16,750 nt of DNA. It comes from JASFQI01 sp050115555. Its GTDB lineage: Bacteria > Desulfobacterota > DSM-4660 > Desulfatiglandales > HGW-15. Below are positions 6,594-14,277 of the stretch, in pieces. The stretch spans positions 1 through 16,750 of the forward strand of contig JASFQI010000076.1 in assembly GCA_050115555.1 (NCBI GenBank). The letters are read 5' to 3'. The number at the start of each line of letters is the position of its first letter. The first letter of the stretch is position 1. Position numbers and translations under genes: made by a program. The notes below the pieces were generated by a model that saw only the letters and a list, made by a program, of their open reading frames with translations, was not told where the DNA came from and did not search any database.

Positions 6594-8765
6594 ATGAAAA
6601 GCTCGACAAGCGTCATGGTGCGAAGTGCTATTCCGGGCAGAATTCGATGCAAGATCCCTCCTCTTCGCTTCAATGAGAGGCTTTCGGAGGCACTGAGGCA
6701 GGCCATGGAAGCCTCCCCTCATGTGCTCTGGGTGCGTGTCAACCCCGAGTGCGCCAGCGTCGTGATCCGCTATGAATCAGTTCGCGTCACCCGCAACACG
6801 CTCTTGGAGCGCCTGAAGGCCTTTTTGAATGACTGGGCCGGAATCCCTTTAAGAAAGGAATCCCTTTCCATTGTCAAATCAGAACCGAGGGAGGTCGCAT
6901 CGGCCTTCTGGCGTTTCATCGGGATGACGCTCCTGGCCGGAACGGTCCTGATCCGGAAGGTGGTCCGGAAAATCCCCGTGGCCGCGAATCTGCTGAGCCC
7001 ACTGGGACTGGCCACGTCCGTGGCCGCCTTTCCCCTGGTGAAAAAAGGCATCCAGAGCATCCGGGAGGGCCGGGTCAGCCTGGAGAGTTTTCTAGGAGGG
7101 AGCATCCTGGCTGCCGTGGCTGCGGGAGAGGCCCTGGCCGCCATGGAAATCCTGTGGATCACCAGCGCCGGCACCCTGCTTCAGGCCTGGATCACGGAGC
7201 GGTCCCGCAGGGCCATTCGGGACATTCTAGAGGTGACCGAAAAGGAGACCTTCATCCTGGCCGACGGGGTCGAAGTCAGCATCCCGGTCGACCAAGTCTC
7301 TCCGGGGGACACCGTGGTGCTCCATACGGGCGAGAAGATCGCCGTGGACGGCAGAATTACGAAGGGGGAAGCCCTTGTGGATGAGGCCTCCATCACCGGC
7401 CGGAGCGAATTGGTGGCAAGACGCAAGGGGCACAAGGTCTATGCCGGCACCTTTGTCCGGCAGGGCGTGATCTTCGTCAAGGCCCATCACGTGGGAGACC
7501 GGACCTACCTAGCCCGCATTCTGCGCATGGTGGAGGATTCCCTGGAAAACCGGGCTCCGGTGGAGGGCGTGGCCGACCAACTGGCCAAAAAACTGATCAA
7601 CGCAGGTTTTGCCGCAACCCTCACGACCCTGATCATCACCCGAAGTTACTGGCGGGCCTTTTCCGTGATGCTGGTCATGGCCTGCCCCTGCGCAACGATC
7701 CTGGCCGCCTCCACAGCCGTCAGCGCGGCCCTGAGTGCTGCATCCCGCCGCCACATTTTGATCAAGGGAGGCCGGTACCTGGAAATGATCGATAAGGTGG
7801 ACGTCATATGTTTCGATAAGACGGGAACCCTAACCACGAATCAGCCTGAAATGAGGCAGTTGATCAGCCTCAACGGCCTGGTTGAAAACGAGCTCCTGCA
7901 GCTCGCCTACTCCACCGAGATCCACAACCGCCACCCGGTTGCCCTCGCCATCCATAGAGAGGCGGAAAAACGAAGTATTCCCGCTATCCGGCACGATGTG
8001 TGCGAATATATTCTCGGCAAGGGGGTCCGGTCCGTCATCAACGGGGACGAGGTCCTCGTGGGCAGCCACAAGCTCATGGCCCAGTTCCGCATCGACCTGA
8101 CCGAGGTGAACCGGCATCTCAAGAAAGTCAAGACCCAGGGGCTCACCCAAGTCTTCATCGCCCGAAACATGGAACTCCTGGGGGTGATGGGCTTTGCCAA
8201 TCAGGAGCGCCCGGGTCTCGAGCCCCTGATCGAGCACCTCAAGGCTCGCGGCATCCGGAAGACGGCCATGATCACCGGGGATTCCAAATACACGGCCACG
8301 GAGATGGCCCGCCGGTTGAAATTCGATGAATGCCGCTACTCCGTCCTACCGGAGGAAAAGTCGACCATCGTCGCCGGCCTGAGGGCCGAAGGCCACCGCG
8401 TCCTCATGGTGGGCGACGGCATCAATGATGCCCTAGCCTTGGCCGAGGCCGATGTCGGCGTGGCCATGGGCGCAGGAGGAACTGAGGTGGCCATCGAGGC
8501 GGCCGACATCGCCCTGGTCAGGGATGACCTGGCCGGCGTGGTCTATGTCAAGGACCTGTCCCGAAAGACGCTGGACGTGGTCCACCAGAACTTCTGGATC
8601 GCCACGGGATCCAATATGGCAGGCGTGGTGCTGGGGGCATTGGGTCTTCTGCCTCCGGTGATGGCCGGCCTGGTGCATATCACCCACACGATCGGCATTC
8701 TCGCCAATTCGAGCCGTTTGATGCTTTTTGAACCGACCCCCATTGTCTCAGGAAAACGAGAATAA
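6594..8765 (+). CDS. P1B-type metal ATPase with CPC motif and TGRS in the A domain
   Basis: This is a 723-residue heavy-metal P-type ATPase. Residues about 7-80 form a degenerate HMA-like domain without CxxC, carrying P-G-R16-I-R18 and V-R-V-N-P with S-V-V-I-R-Y-E. Membrane helices follow, then the actuator domain, where the usual TGES reads T268-G-R-S271. The fourth core helix has C364-P-C366; the phosphorylation site is D408 in D-K-T-G-T-L-T, with H-N-R-H-P in the N domain and G-D-G-I-N-D at 607-612. The last helix ends H-I-T-H-T-I-G-I-L-A-N-S-S, with two His where P1B-2/-4 pumps have other signatures. The ribosome site is weak (GGGAG at long spacing), so the start is probable rather than certain. 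Substrate unknown; ferrous or other transition metal by context. Confidence 0.9.
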   Translation: MKSSTSVMVRSAIPGRIRCKIPPLRFNERLSEALRQAMEASPHVLWVRVNPECASVVIRYESVRVTRNTLLERLKAFLNDWAGIPLRKESLSIVKSEPREVASAFWRFIGMTLLAGTVLIRKVVRKIPVAANLLSPLGLATSVAAFPLVKKGIQSIREGRVSLESFLGGSILAAVAAGEALAAMEILWITSAGTLLQAWITERSRRAIRDILEVTEKETFILADGVEVSIPVDQVSPGDTVVLHTGEKIAVDGRITKGEALVDEASITGRSELVARRKGHKVYAGTFVRQGVIFVKAHHVGDRTYLARILRMVEDSLENRAPVEGVADQLAKKLINAGFAATLTTLIITRSYWRAFSVMLVMACPCATILAASTAVSAALSAASRRHILIKGGRYLEMIDKVDVICFDKTGTLTTNQPEMRQLISLNGLVENELLQLAYSTEIHNRHPVALAIHREAEKRSIPAIRHDVCEYILGKGVRSVINGDEVLVGSHKLMAQFRIDLTEVNRHLKKVKTQGLTQVFIARNMELLGVMGFANQERPGLEPLIEHLKARGIRKTAMITGDSKYTATEMARRLKFDECRYSVLPEEKSTIVAGLRAEGHRVLMVGDGINDALALAEADVGVAMGAGGTEVAIEAADIALVRDDLAGVVYVKDLSRKTLDVVHQNFWIATGSNMAGVVLGALGLLPPVMAGLVHITHTIGILANSSRLMLFEPTPIVSGKRE

Positions 8766-8771
8766 GAGGCC

Positions 8772-9089
8772 ATGGACCTGGACGCTTTACGGAAAACAAG
8801 AGGATATCTCCGTGTGGTGCATCATACGCGGGGAAGGATCCGGGTAAAATTCGATTCCGCCATCCTGAAACATCCCCTGGCCCCAACGCTGACCCACCCG
8901 AAGACCCTGAAAAAACTCATGGAAACGCTGCCCGGTATCAAAAAAATCCGGGTCAATCCCGGGGCCCGTTCCGTGATCATCACATACGATCCCGAGATCC
9001 TGTCGCCGGATCGACTCCAGGCGCTTTTTACGCACAATGATCCGGATCGTCTTCAGCAGGCGATCCATGAATGGACCCAGCTGAATTAA
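8772..9089 (+). CDS. Stand-alone HMA-like protein without CxxC
   Basis: This 105-residue protein is a single HMA-like ferredoxin fold: strand 1 H-H-T-R-G-R22-I-R24-V-K-F, a helix with L-K-K-L-M-E-T-L-P-G, strand I-R-V-N-P-G, and S-V-I-I-T-Y-D-P. It lacks the CxxC metal site. The same R-I-R and V-R-x-N...S-V-x-I-x-Y-D signature appears in the N-terminal domains of both ATPases in this operon, so the three probably share an ancestor and an unusual binding mode. A heavy-metal-associated-domain protein is a known member of fez operons; this is the candidate. It lies 6 nt after the ATPase stop with an AAGAGG ribosome site. Confidence 0.75.
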   Translation: MDLDALRKTRGYLRVVHHTRGRIRVKFDSAILKHPLAPTLTHPKTLKKLMETLPGIKKIRVNPGARSVIITYDPEILSPDRLQALFTHNDPDRLQQAIHEWTQLN

Positions 9090-9110
9090 CATGAGCAGAA
9101 GGAGGACTTA

Positions 9111-10001
9111 ATGACACAAGAAAGCCCGAACGCATCTCAAGGGATGCAGGCCGGAACGGAGGGTTTCCAGGGAAACCCCGTTCAACCACCGACTGGACCG
9201 GTTCCAGGCGAGCAGGCCATGGGAAAGGACGGAGGCATGCCTGGAGAATCCGGGCAGGAAGGTGCCTGGACACAGGGGCCTGACCAGGCGACGGGGATGC
9301 CCGGAGCAGGACCGGAAGCGCCTTCCATGGCGACCGGCAGCGGTCCACATGGAGGCCAGGAAGAGCCCTGCTCCTGCGGTGGAGAACCCGCCGCTCCGCA
9401 ACCTGCGGGGCATGAAGGACCCTATACGTCTTTCCATCCCCAGGGCGGGTATCCGGCCGGCGGGCCGTGGACCCCTCCGTTTCAGGGGCCGAATCCGATG
9501 GGCGCAGGCCCGGGATTCGCGGTTCCACCGGGGCAGATGCCGGGTGGTGGACCCTACCCTTACGGCGCCTATGGCTCCTGGGGGGCACCCAACATGCCCT
9601 ATTCGGGTCCTGGGCCTGCCTATGTGGTCACAGGCCCGGCCGGTCCGGGGGCAACCGCCATGAACTGGCAGCAACCTCAACAACCGGGCTATACGCCCTA
9701 TCAGAATCCCCCTGTCAGCCCACACAGCCAAGATCACGGGCCGGAACATCTCAAGCATGACGCCCATCAGTACGGGCAGCTCATGCAACTGGTCAACGAC
9801 ATCGCCAATGGAAACGCTGACGCATCCCGGGTCATGAGCTTCCTGGAAAATCTGGACACCCGGTTCTGGAAAGGGGCCCTGGTGGGAATGGCCGCGGTCC
9901 TGATCCTCTCCAACGATACCGTGAAAAACGGTATCGCGAACGGTCTGTCCGGAGTCATGGGCATCTTCGGCAAGGAAAAGGAAGCCCCACAGCCGGAATA
10001 A
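9111..10001 (+). CDS. Pro/Gly-rich protein with C-terminal membrane anchor
   Basis: This 296-residue protein begins at ATG 9111 behind AAGGAGG. Residues 1 to about 210 are low-complexity and probably disordered: rich in Pro, Gly, Met, Gln and Tyr, with one C87-S-C89 pair. Residues 211-251 look helical and amphipathic (H-Q-Y-G-Q-L-M-Q-L-V-N-D). From F252 a hydrophobic anchor runs F-W-K-G-A-L-V-G...I-L-S-N-D-T-V, ending in a short charged tail. The anchor matches that of the protein at 10501, so both are probably paralogous compartment-surface proteins. No catalytic motif is seen. By context it may shape or tether a ferrosome membrane. Confidence 0.75.
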   Translation: MTQESPNASQGMQAGTEGFQGNPVQPPTGPVPGEQAMGKDGGMPGESGQEGAWTQGPDQATGMPGAGPEAPSMATGSGPHGGQEEPCSCGGEPAAPQPAGHEGPYTSFHPQGGYPAGGPWTPPFQGPNPMGAGPGFAVPPGQMPGGGPYPYGAYGSWGAPNMPYSGPGPAYVVTGPAGPGATAMNWQQPQQPGYTPYQNPPVSPHSQDHGPEHLKHDAHQYGQLMQLVNDIANGNADASRVMSFLENLDTRFWKGALVGMAAVLILSNDTVKNGIANGLSGVMGIFGKEKEAPQPE

Positions 10002-10071
10002 CGCAACCACTCTGCCTGCAGGATGGGACGCCGATGAAAACGCACAGCGTTTTTCTAAAGGAGGAGAAGAC

Positions 10072-10485
10072 ATGCCACAAAGCAATCATCCGGCAATGCA
10101 ACCCGCAACGACAAAGGTGACCCGTTTCGTCCCCCAGGCCACCCTGGCCATGGGAGGACTGGGTGCGATCATTGGAGGCAGCGCTGCGGCGGCCAGAAAT
10201 ATCCGCCGGGTCAAGGATGAGGAGATCAACCGGGAAGAGGCGGTCAGAAACACCATCAAGGAGGCGGCAGGAGCCGGCCTGGCTACGGCAGCGGCCACCG
10301 CCGTGGTGGGTGCCGTAGGCGCCACCGGCCTGTTGTCCCTGCTCGGGATCCTGTCCTTGGCCACCGGGACCAAGTACTTCTGGGACATCGCAACGACACC
10401 TGAAAAGGCCCCGGCGGCCGCGCGTGAAAAACCGAAGCCCAAAAAGACGACCAAGAGCAAATCAAAAGAACAAACCACAAAATAA
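10072..10485 (+). CDS. MamC/Mms13-like two-helix membrane protein
   Basis: This 137-residue protein starts behind a strong AAGGAGG. It has two Gly/Ala-rich membrane helices (about 23-41 and 66-100) separated by a charged loop (42-64), and a Lys/Pro-rich tail (111-137). From memory of the magnetosome protein MamC (Mms13), helix 1 (G-G-x-x-G-G-x-A-A), the loop (N-x-R-x-x-K, I-x-x-x-E-A, T-x-K-E), then G-A-G-L-A-T-A and the ending K-Y-x-W-D align without gaps over the loop. MamC's loop binds magnetite; of its two key acidic residues, the Glu seems kept (E56) and the Asp is Asn (N60). The closeness suggests homology, and a role at an iron-bearing compartment membrane. No other magnetosome genes are in view. 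Confidence 0.75.
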   Translation: MPQSNHPAMQPATTKVTRFVPQATLAMGGLGAIIGGSAAAARNIRRVKDEEINREEAVRNTIKEAAGAGLATAAATAVVGAVGATGLLSLLGILSLATGTKYFWDIATTPEKAPAAAREKPKPKKTTKSKSKEQTTK

Positions 10486-10500
10486 AGAAAGGAGACACCC

Positions 10501-10899
10501 ATGCAGCCTTCTTATCATACTGGGAGTCCCGTCATCCCGCAGCAGGCCGCGCCCCATGCAGGCACCGGCACCGGAATTCCGTCCCAGGCGTACGGGCTTC
10601 CAGGAGCAGCGCAGCCGCTCCATGACCCCTATGTCTATTCCTATGACGCCTCATACGGGGCCACACCACCCGCTGTATCACAAAGCACCGTCAGCACCTG
10701 GTTCCAGTTCTCCGATTCCGGCTACCTCAAGGGATTTCTCATCGGCGCCGGCGTGACCCTCCTGCTCACCAATTCCACGGTGCAGAAAACCCTGGCCCGA
10801 GGGGCCGTAAAACTCTGGTCCCTTGCCCAGGGAGGCGTGGAGGAAGTGAAGGAGCAATTCCGGGACATCAAGGCGGAGATGAGCCAGGAGAAGGAATGA
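10501..10899 (+). CDS. Tyr/Pro-rich protein with the same membrane anchor
   Basis: This 132-residue protein starts at ATG 10501 behind AAAGGAG. Residues 1-66 are low-complexity (Pro, Gly, Gln, Ala, Tyr). From Y75 a hydrophobic anchor reads Y-L-K-G-F-L-I-G...L-L-L-T-N-S-T-V, then an amphipathic charged helix (E-E-V-K-E-Q-F-R-D-I-K) reminiscent of YtxH-like proteins. The anchor shares 11 of 28 positions with the protein at 9111, without gaps. It looks like a short paralogue of that protein with a different tail. Its stop overlaps the next start (ATGA). Probable role: compartment membrane protein; function unknown. Confidence 0.75.
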   Translation: MQPSYHTGSPVIPQQAAPHAGTGTGIPSQAYGLPGAAQPLHDPYVYSYDASYGATPPAVSQSTVSTWFQFSDSGYLKGFLIGAGVTLLLTNSTVQKTLARGAVKLWSLAQGGVEEVKEQFRDIKAEMSQEKE

Positions 10900-11150
10900 A
10901 TGTGAGTGTTGCTCAAAAAGTGAACAAGGCGGCGGTCCGTATCGCGCAAAACAAACAAAGCGCGATGGAGAGAAAAAGGTCCGTGGCCAAGGCCGGCATG
11001 ACCCTGTCCCTGGGTGCCCTGATCGTCACCGGACTGATGCAGGGCCGCGGGGCCAGGACCCTACACATCTGGTCCGGTGTGTCCTTGGTGGGTTTTTCCA
11101 TCTGGCATCACCGCCTCTATCAGCCGGCACCCCGTGGAAATAAGGGCTGA
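10896..11150 (+). CDS. Small two-helix membrane protein with His motif
   Basis: This 84-residue protein is translationally coupled to the previous gene (ATGA at 10896). A basic N-terminus (residues 1-32) precedes one membrane helix (about 33-49: G-M-T-L-S-L-G-A-L-I-V-T-G) and a second (about 57-72) that reads H57-I-W-S-G-V-S-L-V-G-F-S-I-W-H71-H72. H57 and H71 are spaced to face the same side of a helix, as in heme-binding membrane helices of DUF4405/cytochrome b-like proteins. Heme or metal binding is inferred only. It precedes the FezB-like gene by 2 nt. Confidence 0.7.
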   Translation: MNVSVAQKVNKAAVRIAQNKQSAMERKRSVAKAGMTLSLGALIVTGLMQGRGARTLHIWSGVSLVGFSIWHHRLYQPAPRGNKG

Positions 11151-11152
11151 CC

Positions 11153-13252
11153 GTGCACCAGATCCCGGAAAACGGGCTTCAGCCACGTGTTGTGCACGAA
11201 CTGCCGGACCGGATCCGGATTCGAAACCCGGGGTTTTATGATTCGGCCTTTGATCCTGTCTACATGGAGGCCGTGTTACGGAATATCCCCGGTGTGACGC
11301 AGGTCCGGTTCAACCTCCGGACCGCCAGTGTGGCGGTCCGTTATGACGCAGGAGACCGGACCCGAAACGCGATCCTCCGATGCATCGAGGCCCTTCCCAC
11401 AGAGGCGTATCGCCCCCTGAAGGGTAGCGAATCCGCGCTGGATCCGGTGGGAACCGGTGCCAAGAGCGTCCTGGCTCTGTTGACTCCGGCGGTCCCGAAG
11501 CCGCTTCAGAGCCTGTTGGCCTGGGGCCTTTCCCTGCCCGTTCTGCTCAAGGGCATGGAAATGCTCCTGACCCGTGGGGTCAAGGTCGAGGTGCTGGATG
11601 CCGCGGCCGTGGGGTTCTCCCTGTATCGCAGGGACTTCTTCACCGCCAACTCCATCACGGCCCTGCTGGCCGTGGGGGAATACCTGGAACAGCTCTCTGA
11701 GGACAAGGCCGCCGACCTCCTCAAGAACCTGCTGAGACCCCAAGTGGAGACGGTCTGGGTGGAACGGGAGGAGCGGGAAACTCAGATAGGCCCGGATGAT
11801 CTGGTGATCGGAGATCACGTCATCTGCGGCGCCGGAGAGATGATCCCTGTGGACGGTGTGGTGATGGAAGGCGAGGCCCTGGTGAACCAGAGCTCCATCA
11901 CCGGGGAATCGGTCCCGGTCCATCTCAAGCCCGAAGAAGAAGCCAGATCCGGATCGGTGATCGAGGAAGGGCGTCTCAAGATCGAGGCGCGGCAGGTGGG
12001 CGGTGAAACCGGTATGGCGCGCATCAGCCGATTCCTCGAAAACTCCCTTCGGTTCAAGTCCAGATCCCAGACCCAAAGCAGCGAACTGGCCGACCGGCTC
12101 GTACCCGCAACCTTCGCCCTCGGGCTCGCGCTGTTCTTATTGACGCGCGATGTTCGACGCGCCGCCGCCGTGCTCACCGTGGACTATGCCTGCGCCATCA
12201 AGCTGTCCAATCCTGTGGCCGTGAGGACCGCCATGTACCGTGCGGCCCACGAAGGGGTCCTCCTCAAGGGGGCCCAGGCCATGGACGCCCTGGCAAGGGT
12301 GGATACCGTGGTGTTCGACAAGACCGGCACGCTGACCCGCGGCATCCTGGAGGTGACGGATGTCATTCCGCTTGCCGGCATGATGCCCGAGGGCCTGCTG
12401 GCCTTGACGGCGGCGGCGGAAGAGCATTACGTGCACCCCGTTGCAAGAGCCGTAGTCAAGGAGGCCCATGCCCGGGGCCTGGAGACGCCCTCGGCCGGGC
12501 AGGTGGATTTCATCGTGGCCCACGGGGTCTCGGCGTTTGTGAACGGAGAGAGGGTTCTGGTGGGAAGCCACCACTTCATCGGCGAGGACGAGGGTATCGA
12601 CTGCTCGGCCGTGGACCGCCGGGCCCAGGCCCTCAGGAGGCAGGGGAAAAGCCTCCTCTACGTGGCCCGTGAGGGGATCCTGGAAGGGGTGGTCGGCCTG
12701 AGAGACACCTTGCGCTCCGAAGCGGGCCGGGTCCTGGAAGACCTGAAAGGCCTCGGGATCCCCCATCTCGTCATGCTGACCGGGGATCACTCGGATACGG
12801 CCCGGGCCGCAGCCAAAGAAGTTGACACCCTGGATGAGGTCCACTGGGACCTGAGACCCGAGGACAAGGCCGAACTTGTCAAGTCCTTCCAGGAAAAGGG
12901 TCGCCGAGTGGCTTATATCGGCGACGGGGTCAACGATGCCCCTTCCCTGGTCACCGCCGAGGTGGGGATTTGCATGCCCGGCGGTGCGGACCTGGCCCGG
13001 GAGGCGGCCCAGGTGGTGCTGCTTCGGGACGATCTGAATGCCCTGGTGACGGCGCGGCGGATTGCGGGACGGACCCAAGAGACCCTCAAGAACTGCTTCT
13101 GGGCCTCTATCGGGCTCAATACCCTTTTCCTGCTCCTGGCGAGCTCCGGTGGCCTGGCTCCGGTGGCGGCCGCTGTCCTGCACAATGTCAACACCTTAGG
13201 CATTCTGAGTTACGCGGCCTTGTCCGGACTGAGTGAATCCGATGATCTCTGA
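11153..13252 (+). CDS. fezB: FezB-like P1B-6-type ATPase
   Basis: This 699-residue P-type ATPase starts at GTG 11153, 2 nt after the previous stop. Residues about 10-80 form a CxxC-less HMA-like domain with L-P-D-R20-I-R22 and V-R-F-N...S-V-A-V-R-Y-D. The actuator keeps T250-G-E252-S, the phosphorylation site is D389 in D-K-T-G-T-L-T, the N domain has H-Y-V-H-P, and G-D-G-V-N-D is at 590-595. The metal helix reads D-Y-A-C347-A-I-K-L-S-N-P instead of CPC, and the last helix A-A-V-L-H-N-V-N-T-L-G-I-L. FezB, the ferrosome pump, is classed as P1B-6, outside the CPC/SPC/TPC groups; this motif and the neighbours fit that class. It would load iron into a membrane compartment. The symbol is a proposal. 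Confidence 0.85.
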   Translation: MHQIPENGLQPRVVHELPDRIRIRNPGFYDSAFDPVYMEAVLRNIPGVTQVRFNLRTASVAVRYDAGDRTRNAILRCIEALPTEAYRPLKGSESALDPVGTGAKSVLALLTPAVPKPLQSLLAWGLSLPVLLKGMEMLLTRGVKVEVLDAAAVGFSLYRRDFFTANSITALLAVGEYLEQLSEDKAADLLKNLLRPQVETVWVEREERETQIGPDDLVIGDHVICGAGEMIPVDGVVMEGEALVNQSSITGESVPVHLKPEEEARSGSVIEEGRLKIEARQVGGETGMARISRFLENSLRFKSRSQTQSSELADRLVPATFALGLALFLLTRDVRRAAAVLTVDYACAIKLSNPVAVRTAMYRAAHEGVLLKGAQAMDALARVDTVVFDKTGTLTRGILEVTDVIPLAGMMPEGLLALTAAAEEHYVHPVARAVVKEAHARGLETPSAGQVDFIVAHGVSAFVNGERVLVGSHHFIGEDEGIDCSAVDRRAQALRRQGKSLLYVAREGILEGVVGLRDTLRSEAGRVLEDLKGLGIPHLVMLTGDHSDTARAAAKEVDTLDEVHWDLRPEDKAELVKSFQEKGRRVAYIGDGVNDAPSLVTAEVGICMPGGADLAREAAQVVLLRDDLNALVTARRIAGRTQETLKNCFWASIGLNTLFLLLASSGGLAPVAAAVLHNVNTLGILSYAALSGLSESDDL

Positions 13253-13333
13253 TACCTACCTGGTGGATGGAAATCGATGCGCACGCCTTCGTCTTTTGAG
13301 GCGTAACGCTTTCGGGTCGAGGAAAACGGCATC

Positions 13334-14062
13334 ATGTACAAACCCCTGACCGATGCGGCCTTCGGCCGGCCTCTGATCATCAAAAAGATGACCGATTCGG
13401 AACTGGCCATGCGTCTGCGGCGTATGGGTCTTTTCGAGGAAAGCGAGATCATCCGCCTGGATCAGGAGGTTTTGGTGCAGCCCGTCCGGGTCCGGGGGCC
13501 GAGTGGGGAGGTGGTCCTTGGCGGAGGCATGGGTATGAAGATCGTGGTTCATCTCGATGACGAACGCAAGCTTCCTCTGGTGGAGATGCAGCCGGGCGAA
13601 ACCGGCCATATTGAGGGGCTGACCGGGGGGTCCGAGCTGGCTTCCGCCTTGGAGACGCTGGGACTGAAACCCGACGACCGGGTCCGTTTCATGCGCCGGC
13701 TGCCGCCTATGGAATATATCACGGTCATTGCCGGAGGGGGCCGGGTGCGGCTGACCGAGGGGATGGCCGCAAAGCTGTGGGGGAGAATGCAGGATCAGGA
13801 GCTTCAGTTCGTCTCCGCCCGGGTCGGAGAACCGTTCGAGGTGACCCGAATCCTTGGCGGTCAGGGCGCGCGCAGCATGCTAGAGAAGCGGAAAATCGGA
13901 CCCGGCCGCATCCTCACTCTGGAGGGGGTGGCCCAGGCCCAGAGCCTTCGCTCGGGGGTGAGGAATCCCCTGGTGATCAACAGCCGGGAAGGTCTCCGCC
14001 TTTTCCTGAGGCAGAATGAGGGTGAACAGATCCTGGTCCTGGAAAATGGCCCGGAGGATTAG
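13334..14062 (+). CDS. Triple FeoA-domain protein
   Basis: This 242-residue protein holds three FeoA-like (SH3-fold) units in tandem: about 11-76 (L-R-R-M-G-L-F-E-E-S-E-I-I), 79-157 (M-Q-P-G-E-T-G-H-I, L-E-T-L-G-L-K-P-D-D-R-V) and 165-235 (K-I-G-P-G-R-I-L-T-L, then R-E-G-L-R-L-F-L). Classical FeoA is about 75 residues. The repeats have diverged, the third most. The start at 13334 is needed to include all of unit 1; a GAGG lies 11 nt upstream. It is 81 nt after the FezB-like gene, so probably in the same transcript. It may act as a FeoB or compartment regulator, or as a trimer-like scaffold in a single chain; the function is inferred. Confidence 0.8.
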   Translation: MYKPLTDAAFGRPLIIKKMTDSELAMRLRRMGLFEESEIIRLDQEVLVQPVRVRGPSGEVVLGGGMGMKIVVHLDDERKLPLVEMQPGETGHIEGLTGGSELASALETLGLKPDDRVRFMRRLPPMEYITVIAGGGRVRLTEGMAAKLWGRMQDQELQFVSARVGEPFEVTRILGGQGARSMLEKRKIGPGRILTLEGVAQAQSLRSGVRNPLVINSREGLRLFLRQNEGEQILVLENGPED

Positions 14063-14151
14063 TCATTTGGTGTTTTTGTACCTGAATCTTTGGGAATTCG
14101 TTTCCCGAACAACCAGGGCATGTCTTTCTATGGAGGGGTATCGGCCGTTTA

Positions 14152-14277
14152 TTGGAGCTGGAGGGCCTCGACGCGCTGCGTTTGACCGCGCTTGCCGCCA
14201 CCACGGCGGGGCTGTCCTACCTGCTGAGCGCCAGCATTCACCCTGCCGGCAGCCGGGACGCAGGACAAACCCTATAA
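14152..14277 (+). CDS. Possible 41-residue hydrophobic peptide or gene remnant
   Basis: From TTG 14152 the frame reads L-E-L-E-G-L-D-A-L-R-L-T-A-L-A-A-T-T-A-G and then a hydrophobic stretch L-S-Y-L-L-S-A, stopping at TAA 14275. The composition is protein-like, and GGAGGGG lies 13 nt upstream. The frame is open further upstream to about 14092 without an ATG. It may be a small membrane peptide or the decayed end of a lost gene; the evidence is thin. Confidence 0.2.
   Translation: MELEGLDALRLTALAATTAGLSYLLSASIHPAGSRDAGQTL

Noticed and set aside
9108..10085. 325-codon minus-strand frame
   Set aside because: It mirrors the Pro/Gly-rich gene, whose ribosome site and C-terminal anchor are convincing.
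12137..13183. 348-codon minus-strand frame within the FezB-like gene
   Set aside because: The plus strand encodes all P-type ATPase motifs over the same bases.
6369..14062. Magnetosome island
   Set aside because: Only a MamC-like gene is present; no MamA, MamB/M, MamE, MamK or MamI-like genes are seen, and the FezB-like pump favours a ferrosome.
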